Source of the DNA: a virus
Length of the DNA stretch: 64,000 nucleotides
Virus record (IMG/VR): IMGVR_UViG_3300021197_001949
Location: 1-64,000 of that record
Reading direction: 5' to 3' (one strand)
In this document: positions 24,476 to 36,400 of the stretch, piece after piece
Numbering within the stretch: the stretch's first letter is position 1
Layout: each line of letters opens with the position of its first letter
Notes under the pieces: model-generated
Told to the model about the DNA's origin: nothing
What the model saw: the letters and a program-made list of their open reading frames with translations, nothing else
Databases searched by the model: none
Translations under genes and position numbers: made by a program

Positions 24476-27400
24476 TGGCGGACAATCCCACAAACGCATT
24501 AACAAATAACGAAGTTGTCAAACAGGGCACGAACGAGTACAGACGTACAGTACAGCACCTACCCGCTTTCTACAGGACGGACGCTAACCAGCGGTTCCTG
24601 GCCAGCACCATGGATCCGTTGGTACAGAAAGGTTCACTGGAGAGGCTGGATGGTTACATTGGTAGACAGGACGCATACACAAGGAGTGTCAGTGATAGAT
24701 ATATCACCGCAACAAGCAGGGACAGATTCGCATATCAGTTAGAACCTGCAGTCACATACACGGATAGAGACACAACGTCGGTGAATCCTGAAGATCAGGT
24801 CAAGTTCACAGGAACGTACGATGATTATATAAACCAGATAAAGTATCTGGGAGGCAAGGTCAACAACCACGACAGGCTCAACAAAGAGACCGTGTACAGT
24901 TGGAACCCAGCCATAGACTACGACAAATTAGTCAACTACAGAGAATACTACTGGATGCCGGATGGTCCTAGCTCTATTGAAATTGATTCTGTTGGACCAA
25001 GTGTGGTAGCGGAATACAGTGTAAAAAACAACAGTCAATCAGCATACGAGTTCACACACAGGGAGAATGAGAACAATCCCATACTGACACTATACAGAGG
25101 CAACACATACAAGTTCAGTGTGAATGCCAAAGGACACCCTTTCTGGATAATGACCGAACCCTACAAGAGCAAGGTTTCATTAGACGGATCAACATCTACC
25201 ATATTTGACACAGGTGTCACTAACAACGGTGCCGACGAAGGAACGGTCACATTCACCGTGCCCACGTCTGGTGCACCAGACACTTTATACTACCAGTGTG
25301 GCAACCATGATGCCATGTACGGCATACTACAGATAAAAGATGCCACAAGCACCACAGCGATAAATGTCGAGGACGATATCATAGGGGTCAAGAATTACAG
25401 TATTAGAACTCTGGACCTATCAAACGGTATGAAGATAAAATTCACAAATTCCCTAGTGACAAGTTCTTATCAAGACAAGGAATACTACGTAGAGGGTGTT
25501 GGTGATGCCATAACATTAACCGATGTGGAGGATCTTATCACACCAGGCAGTTATGCCACTGAATCTACGCTACTGTATGATCAAGCAGGATACGATTCAC
25601 GTCCATACGCCAAAGCGTTCTACACACCAGAAAACAAAGATTACATGACGATCAAGAGAGACTCACGTGATCAGAATGCCTGGTCAAGATACAACAGATG
25701 GTTCCATAAATCCGTCATAGAGGAAACTGCGAGGGTCGGTGGATTCACTCCCGTCCTTGATGAAGATGACAGAGCAAAGAGACCGATCATAGAATTTGAC
25801 TCTGGACTTGCATTATACAATCATGGCACTGTGGCCAAAAGATCCATCACACTGTATGACACAGTCACAACGGACGCATTCAGCACAGTGGTCAAACAGA
25901 CAGGCTACATCATTGATGGACTGGCACTAGCAGACGGAATGAGAGTCATATTTGCGGCGGACACAGATCCAATAGTAAAGAACAAGATATATGACGTCAA
26001 CTTTGTGACAGCGGGAGATTCCACGCAAGTCATTAACTTGACCGAAGCGTCGGATGCCACACCCACCGCAAACGATTCAATTTTCATCGAATTTGGAACA
26101 AATAATCAAGGCAAATCTTTTTACTATGATTCAACAACAGAGACTTTCAAGGAAGCACAACAGAAAACAGGAGTAAATCAGCAACCTCTGTTCGGTATGT
26201 GGGACAACAATCACATCTCGTTCGATGATGCCACAGCATATCCCAACTCAACCTTCGCAGGAGCAAAAGTGTTCGCTTTCGCAACGTCGGACACGGCAAC
26301 CAAGGACACAGTGTTGGGAATCAAAGTCAAGTACAACACAATCAACAATGTGGGCGACATAGTCTTTGAATCGGACCACACATCGGGAACGTTCACTTAC
26401 AAGGACGGTGCACAGACATTAACAAAAAATTTAGCAGAAGGCCATCTGCACTACACAACAGGAAGAGCAACACACAATTCACGTAGTGCCTGGATCAAAA
26501 GGACGACGGAAAACAAACAGCGTGTGATCAGGACTTTCATAGTCGACGCAACTGAGAAGCAGTTTTTCCCGATTGACTTCTACAAGGATTCAGCGGAACT
26601 AACCGATCTTGAAGTATCAGTTTCTGTAAACGGTTCGCGTAAGACACTGACCACCGATTACACACTAGAAACAGGAACAAAAAACAAATACGTAAAATTT
26701 AATACTGCCCTTGAAGTCGATGATCAGATCAGGATAGCAGGACACAGCAGTACTGACAAGATTGCTGAAAAGGGTATATACGAGATACCGGAAAATTTAG
26801 CGACAAACAGTCTCAACCAACAGTTAGGCACATTCACATTTGGACAGATACTGGCCCATGTCAGAGATATACTTGACAAGAATCAAGATGTCACAGGGGC
26901 GATACCAGGAGTTTCGAATCTACGAGATAAACCAGATGCGAGATTGAAGGGCGGTAGCATACACCAACACGAAGGGCCATTGCTCCCAGCCATATTTGGG
27001 TTGGTGGATCAGAATTCCAACGTAACTTCATCGATAGATTATGTCAGCCAGGAATACGAGAAATGGTACAATGCTTTCTTGACACACGCCACAGGCACTG
27101 CTTACGAAGGCGTGGCCGCGGACAGAGTCGATGAAATTATAACAGCCATAACACCAGGAAGGAACAGCACGTTTCCATTCTTTTATGAGGACATGTTAGG
27201 GTGGGGAGAAAATGTTTCAACGAGATCGTACACAGTGATGGGATCATCTCAGACCGAGTATGCTCTCGACTCACAACACAACATCACAACATTGAGCAAT
27301 AGAGCAGTATACGTTTATCTCAATGACGTTCAGTTATTATTAGGAACAGATTACACTTTCAGCACAACAGACGATAGTGTCAACATTAGCAAGGCATTGG

Positions 27401-30400
27401 CCGAAGGCGATAAGATCTTGATCAAAGATTACGCAGACACCACGGGCAGTTACATGCCACCGTCACCGACTAAACTGGGAATGTATCCCAAGTTCACACC
27501 GGAGACATTCACAGACACTACGTATCTCACAGACACAGCGGTTATCCGTAAGCACGACGGTTCCATAATCAAGGCGTATGGAGATGAACGTGATGATTTA
27601 ATATTAGAGTTGGAAAAAAGAATTTACAACAACATCAAGGTGACCTACGATGCCACTTTGGTAGACTTACACGATGTGTTGCCAAGTGCTTTCACATCAA
27701 CGGAATACACGCTACAAGAAGTGGACGGGGTGATGGGACCTGATTTCTATCAGTGGGCAGGTCGCAACAATGTGCAGTACATCAACAACACAGCGTTCAC
27801 AGAAGGATCACCATTTACGTACAACTATGCTAGATCAAAAGGCAGACTGATAAATGAAAACTTACCAGGATACTGGAGAGGCATATACAAATATTTCTAC
27901 GACACAGATGCTCCGCATGTCAGACCATGGGAGATGTTGGGTCATTCAGAGAAGCCTAGCACGTGGGACGCTACCTACGGAACTGCTCCATACACATCAG
28001 GCAATGATGTCTTATGGAACGCGATAGCAACTGAGCCTGGCAGATACGGCAAGCCTTTGATCAGGAACTACCTACCTGTTGATGCATCGGGTAACCTACT
28101 AGATCCATTGGCGGCGGGACTAGTTGACAATTTTGATATACCAGGAAGGCAGAATGCATGGAAGTTTGGCGATCAAGCACCAGCGGAGACGGCATGGAGG
28201 AGATCCAGTGCTTACCCATTCACGGTCATAAAGACATTGGTACTGACTAAACCGGCTAAGTTCTTCTCAAATTTATTTGATCCATCCAGATTAACGACTA
28301 ACGTTGCAGGCAACCAGATCAACACAGAGACTGGTATCAGGAACACACTGGCAACAGCGAAATATCATCTGGAAACAGAAACAAATACAGCAACAGGTGT
28401 AACGACAAGATACCAGACGGCAGGATATCAACCCTTTGTGATCAATTATTTGATATCAAGGAACCTAGACACTAAAACTTTTTATTATGATAAAATGAAG
28501 AACTTATCTGTACAACTATCGTACAAGTTGGGCGGATTCACAGACAAAGCCAATATAAAGATCTTAACAGACAGCGTGTCTCCGGGATCTAAGTCAGGGT
28601 CAAAATTCATACCAGATGAAAACTACAAGATACTTTTCAGGACATCAAATCCTGTAGAGAGTTACCAATATTCTGGTGTGCTGATCGAGTACAACACAGA
28701 TATCAGCCAGGATGGATCTACATTACTGGGCGGATACAAGGTGTTGGGTTACAGCACTACCAAACCATATTTCAATTTCAACTATCCGGTCAAGACCACG
28801 ACGGCCACAGCGGTATCGATCGAGGGGTCGACAGTAGTCAGACAATACACTGCATACCAAGAAACCACGCAGACCATACCATATGGTCACGTGTTTGACA
28901 CCATACAGGACGTTACAGACTTCTTGTTTGGCTATGGACAATGGCTTGAATCACAAGGATTCCGATTCAACAAGTTCTCGAACGAACTCAAAGAAACACT
29001 GAACTGGTCAAATGCTGTACGAGAATTTTTATTCTGGACCACACAGGAATGGGCTCCAGGATCAGCGATAACTGTTTCTCCGGCCGCTGATGGTTTCGAA
29101 CTAGACACCAACAACAGCATTGTTGGGAAACTGAAGAACCTGGCAGGTGACTATTCACTACTAGACTCGGGAGGCAGGAAGATAGACATCAGTGAGATAT
29201 CAACCAAGCGAATTGGCAAGACTTTTGAACTGGGGATCAAGTCCGACACGGTTGGACTGTACAACATAGCACTGAACACCGTACAGAAGGAACACGTACT
29301 GTTGTTCGACAACAGCACAGTGTTCGCTGACATCATTTATGATCCATTCACAGGATTCAGACAACAGAGACTGAAACTGGTGGGTTGGAAGACAGCAGGA
29401 TGGAATGGAGACTACTACGCACCTGGCTTCGTATTTGACGCCGCACAGGTCACATACTGGACTGCCAACACAGACTACAGGATCGGCGACAGCGTAGAGT
29501 ACCAAGGCAAGTTCTACGTGGCAAAAACCAATCACAACTCGGGTGCCACTTTTGAAAAAACCAACTGGACACTCAAAGATGAGAAACCAGCACCACAGTT
29601 AATACCCAACTTCGAGTACAAGATAGCACAGTTCAACGACTTCTATGATTTAGAGACCAACAACTTCGACGAATCGCAACAGCAGTTGGCCCAGAGGCTC
29701 ACAGGATACCAGTCTAGGGACTACCTGGAGAACCTTTTCGTCAATGACGTGTCGCAGTACAAGTTCTACCAAGGCTACATCAGGGAGAAGGGCACACAGA
29801 ACGCCATAGACAAGATCTTGAAGGCCAAGTATGAGGGAGAGGACATCACGCTGGACCTGTATCCGGAATGGATGATTCGTACAGGTAACTTTGGTAACAC
29901 AGATTCAATACAGAACATACAGATCACGTTGAAAGACGACGAGATCACGGCAAATCCACAGAGCATAGAGTTGTTGGACACAACCAATGACACGGTAGAA
30001 TATGCAAGATCAGATGCCATAGTCAAAGACAACTTCTACTACAAGCCAGTTGAGTACACGGCATCTACCACATTCCATAGATTGGACTACACCAAGGAAG
30101 GGGTCAGCAGGGACACAGCACAGGTCTTTAAGACCGCAGGGTATCCTCAACCACAACAGGTACAGCACACAGCGTTCAACATAGAAGAGATCCTCAACTT
30201 GGACATGAATGCTATATCAACCAATGATCTAATATGGGTTGCCAACAAAAGCAACAGGGATTGGGACGTTTTCAGGATCACGAGTGCAAGTATAAAGATA
30301 GCAGATCTACACTTGATAAACGATGCCTCACAGTTGGAGATCACGTTCACTGGCTCCCACAACCTGACGGCAGGGTCAACGACCACACAGGCAGATTATT

Positions 30401-33400
30401 TTGCAATATCAAACAGCGAGGAAGCAACACTTAATGGTGTGTACCAGGTCAGTGCAACGCCGGACCACAAGACAGTGATCATAGATTATGACGGCAATGT
30501 GGGATTCATTCCCGCACTTGAGGACGGGTCAACGGCAGACAGTTACGGAAACATCTACAAGTTCGTGTCTGTGAGATTAGCGTCAATGGACAACGTCAAC
30601 GACCTGATAGATTTTGAAAATTACACAGACAAGGATGACGCTATAGAACAGCCGGGAGACAAAGTGTTCGCAGATGCGGACAGTTCAGGATTGTGGCGTG
30701 TTTACGAGAAGCAAGATCCGTACACCACAGCGATAGTCTTATCGCCAGACGCCAGCACAGCAGAGCAGGAGTTTGGACACAGGATCGTGGCACGTAATGA
30801 CGGAAGGACGGTGATTGCGTCCGCACCAGGCAAAGGCCAAGGTGAGGTACACTTCCTGTTTAGATCTTCCACAGAAGCAGGAGCAACATTACAGACGCAG
30901 TCAACAGCCACCATGACAGACAACAACGACAACACCAGCAGGCTGGGAGAGTCTCTGTCGATCAGTACTGACGAGAACTTTGTGGTCGCAGGAGCACCAT
31001 ACACCAATGCAGTTGGCGCCGATGGAAGCACAAGATTTATTGATTCAGGGCTGGTCAAGGTCTACATATGGGATCAAAGCACATTCAAGTATGGAATACT
31101 AGACACAGTGAGAGCACCTACAGATGGTTCCACGTTGAATGAGAATGCCAACTTTGGGTGGGCACATAAGGTTTCGGAACCTGGCGCTAGTTCTGTTAGA
31201 TCAACCCCTGACAAATACATGTTCGTATCAGCACCAGGTCATGACAACGACAAGGGTCGGGTGTACATGTACACGTGGGGAATTGGTGCAGACGGATCAA
31301 CATACGACACTTGGACACAGGACTACACCATAGAAGCACCGGCGGGTGGGTCAGGACAGAGATTTGGACACAGGATACAGGCCAACGACAACGGTGATAT
31401 TCTGGCAGTAAGTTCACTTGCACCAGGCAATGCAGGCAAGGTAGAGATATTCATCAAGACATCACAAAGCAATGATGGTAGCACACAGAATTCATTCGCA
31501 CTGGCACAGACCTTGACAGGTGTGGCGTCAGACGGGTCAAGCATAAACACAGCGTTTGGTGAATCCATAGCAATGAGCAAGGATGGCACTACACTTATCA
31601 TAGGTGCACCAGGTGTTGATGGCACTACACATCCAGATGCGGGGGCCATATACTACTACAAATGGAACGCAGACGATTCAACAAACACTTACACCTTACA
31701 ACAGACCATAACTGCACCTGAATCAAGTACCAACATCAAGTTTGGTACAAGTTTAGATATTAATAATAATGGTACAAGGATTATAATAGGTGCAGAAAAA
31801 TTTGCGAGCTCTAGGGAGATGAAATTTGACGCAGGCGAGACGACCTTTGATCTACAGGATACTACTATAGTTGACAGCAACACAGAATCCGGAGGTGCGT
31901 TCACGGCAACCATGTACAACACAAAATACATCGTGGATGACAGATTGATGACAGACAATGTCACAGCAGACGATGACTTTGGAAGAGGCGTTTGCATGAT
32001 TGACAATTCCGTTTTCGTTGGAGCACCAAAAGACGACGGCAACACAACATCAGACGGAAGCACCAAGGTAGTAAACGATGGTACTGTCGCGTGTTACGAT
32101 CTCACAGTGAATGGTCAATATGCATGGAATAACCTAGTCACTGAAACGGCGTTGATGGACACTGATAAACTGGGCAAAGTTTTTGAATTCAATAAAAAAA
32201 CAAAACAATTACAAGACTATTATGATTTGTATGATCCTATAAAAGGCAGAATACTTGGTTTAGCAGACAGGGAGATCGACATCAAGACTGCGTGGGATCC
32301 AGCGACCTACAACGTGGGGGACAAAGCCGACCTTAAAACACCATGGGCGGAGACACACGTAGGAGAGGTATGGTGGGATCTATCAACGGTGAAATGGTTG
32401 TGGTACGAACAAGACACACAGGAATACAAGCAAAATCATTGGGGACAGACGTTCCCAGGTTCAAGCATAGATGTTTATGAATGGGTCGAGTCAAGGCTCC
32501 TACCGAGTGAATGGGACAACAGGGTCGAAGGAACAAGTTCAACGATATCAGGCACAGCATTATATGGTGATGACTCTCGATACACAGTGGTTCAGAAATA
32601 TGATTCGAGATTAGACACATTTGTCAACTATTACTACTACTGGGTCAAAGACAAGACAACATTGCCAACAGGCCACCATACAAGGGGTGACAGGCACGCT
32701 CACCAACACAGGAAGAACACAGTGGCCTTTGTTGCCAACTTGATCACAAACCCGAAGGCGTTTGACACCAAATATTATTCTGTCACAGACACTAACAAAT
32801 TATTATTGAATAATGTTACAAATTTAACCAATGACGATATAGTACTGAATGTAGATATAAGAACAAATACGTTCGAGGGAGATTCACACAGCATATGGAA
32901 ATTAGTCAAGGAAGGCGATGCTGACTACAGGCCAGGACTTCAGACAGAGACACGTTGGTGGGATTCGTTGATAGGTAAAAATTCTGCAGGTGACTTAGTT
33001 CCAGATGTGAACCTGCCGGTAAATGAGAGATACGGCAACAACATCAGACCAAGACAGAGTTGGTATGTTGACAGGTATGATGCCCTGAAAGAGATCATAG
33101 ATTACGCAAACAGTGTCTTGAAGAACAATCAATTGGTGGGACAGGTCAATCTAACAAACTTGGATTCCCAAGATCCACAACCCACAGCACAGAGTGGCGA
33201 ATGGGACGCTTCGGTGGAAACATATGCTGATTTGACTTACATAAACACAGCAGATCTTTCAGGAACAGTGAATTACTTGGTCACGGCAGACGAGACAGCC
33301 AACAACTACTGGGCGATATACACCTGGGATGGCACGGAATGGTCAAGGACCAAAATACAAACTTACAACACTTCTGCATACTGGAGTTACACTGATTGGT

Positions 33401-36400
33401 ACAAGACAGACGGTGACATGGTGCATGATGACAATACCAAGATCGACAAACAGGTCACGTACCAGTACGAATTGGACACACTGGATCTTGCGATAGGTAA
33501 ACATGTGAAAGTGACAAGTGCGGACACAGGTGGCTGGAAACTGTTTATGAGGACAGCAGACGGATGGGAAAATGTTGGGACAGAAAATGGGACCATCAGG
33601 TTAAGCACTAAACTTTACGACTACAGCCAGGACGGATCAGGATTCGCAGGACAGGACAATTTCGATGACAACTTCTTTGATCAGGAACCAAGCATAGAGA
33701 CCAGGAAGGTTTTGACTGCACTGAGAGATGATCTATTCATTAATGACCTAGCAGGTGAATACAACACATTGTTTTTTACAGGACTGAGAAAAGTACTTTC
33801 TGAACAGACATATGTGGACTGGATGTTTAAGACATCGTTTATAAATGCAAAAAATTCTGTGAGGCAACTGGACCAGAGGAAGACCTACACAACAGGCACT
33901 GACAGTTGGATCGAGAGTTACATCAATGAAGTGAAGCCATTCCATACAAAATTGAGGGAGTACAAACTTGCCTATGACAAGACTGAAACACAAGACGGTA
34001 TATTCTCTGACTTTGATAATCCAACTTTTTATGATGCCACAACAGGCAAAATCAGGAGTCTCAACGTTGATTTAGACACAGCGAAATTGACGGAGTATCC
34101 GTATCAGATGTGGTATGACTACCATAAGAAATATGTGCAGTCGATAACTGTCACAGCAGGTGGCTCAGGATACGAAGTGGCACCGACAGTGACTATTCTA
34201 GGCGGAACTACGGGATCAACGGGACCTTTCCAGATACAGGCGACTAGTTCCTCTGGTGCTACAAGCGGACAGTTCGGTTACTACTATCCCTTATTCACTA
34301 GTAAGCAACAGGCAGAGATATATGACACACAGAATTCAGGCTCAGGCACAACCAAAACTTATACTTTTGACGGGTACACCGACACATTCTATGGTCCTAC
34401 AGCATCAACCAGTGAAGCACAGGGCGATAAATCAGGCACGTTCAAGATATATGTTACACCAACGACCACTGCGGCAACTGCCACTGCTATCATACAAGGT
34501 GGAGCAGTAACAAAAATAAATGTGACAGGTAAAGGTGCGAACTACACAGCAACACCGACGGTTGTTATATCAGGTGGTAAGACAGACGGAACGACACCAA
34601 CAGACACTGCCAAAGCATATGCCAACCTAAACAACGACCTTGTAAGAGACTTTGACACAACTATAAAATTTGACAGGGTTTCAAGCACTTCACGTGTTGT
34701 TGATTGGACGGCATCAACAGCATACGCTTACAACGATTTACTAAGATACAACAATCAACTGTACAAAGTTACAAACGCATTCACTTCAAGCACAGACTTC
34801 GATGACAACATAGGAAGTGTGTACAAGGTGTACGGTGACGAGACAGGACTTACAGCGGCAGACAGGACGAAAGGTTTCTACACGCCAGGCTCTGAAATGC
34901 CAGGTAATGAACTAGATCAATTGATGACAGGTGTTGACTATGGTGGTACCATGGTTACAGGCCTACTATTCAACCAAGAAGCAGGTTGGGACAAAGCGGG
35001 TTGGTATGACTTCCCATGGGACAACTACGGAGACTCGAGAGTCAAGGCGTTCAGGGCAGATGGTTCAACAGCGGCGTACACATTTGACATTGCACCAGCA
35101 ACTTCAGAAGTATATCAGGTATACTTGACACAAGACGACAGCACAAGGAAAAAATTATCAGATGTAATCAGGGGTGACGGGTCTACAGCGACTTTCACAA
35201 TCAGTGAGACACCAGAAGAGAACGCATTAGTTGAGTTCATCCCTTTCGATGACGACGGTGTGCTTACTCCGACAGATGATAGGACATTGGACTCTATAGT
35301 CAAAGGTGGACTTTTCACATCAGCGTTGGGCCATGCACCGAGTGATATAGTTTTAGAAGGCGACGAGTTTGTATCTCCGGACACAAGTTATGCACCTGAA
35401 GAAACTGTGCCAGGCCAGTTGTTTGATACATTGGACATAAAAGTTTACACGTCACCGGAGTCTGGCGTGCCATTCATCAGTGAGATGAATCACAGAGGTA
35501 ACGGAAGCACAACAACATTCAGCATAGGTGACTATCCTGGCTCACTTGGGTCAGTGACTGTTGCAGTTGACGGTGTGGTACAGAAAGGCAGTGCATTAGA
35601 TTCAACAGTGTCTGATTATTCAATCAATGTTGCAAACAAAACAATTACATTTGACACGGCACCTGCAAATCACACACAGATATCAACGAAAGTGTTTGCT
35701 ATATCCGGAGAAAATTACAGAGTGTTGAATTCATTCACAGGAGACGGGAGTACTACTACATTCCTTACTTCAACTAGAGGTGAATTTAATTTAGATTCAA
35801 CATCTTCTGACATCTATGTCACAGTGGACGGTGTGCCAACAACTGCATACTCGACTACCACTTCGGCCAACACAATCACAGTCGTGTTCGACTCGGCTCC
35901 TGAAGCAAGTTCTTATATACAGATAGCCGGTTTCAACAAGTCAGCAACATCTACACGAAGTTATGCAAGTGTCAGAAACCAATCCATAACATATGATGGT
36001 TCAACAAACAGATACACTTTGACATATCCACCTGGTGCAATAGGACCGTTCTCTGGTCTTACAACGGTAGAAGTCAATGGTAGGGTGCTACGTGGACCAG
36101 ACAACACTTATTACTTGGGAGATGGAAGCACTTACACGTATGGTGTGGTTTCAGGATTGGAAGATGACTCAACGGTGGATCCTGCTAAAACTATTTCGAG
36201 TGCAAGTGAAGTACAGGTTTTCGTAAACGGTGTCAAGAAAGATTTGAGCACACATTACACTGTGGATGTTGGGAATCAAAATGTTGAATTTGTTACTGCA
36301 CACGTACCGACTACTACGGATGTGATATGTATTTCAACCTTAGTTGATCATCAGTATTTCAATGAGGGGACTGATATAATATTAGTACCAAGTGCAATTA

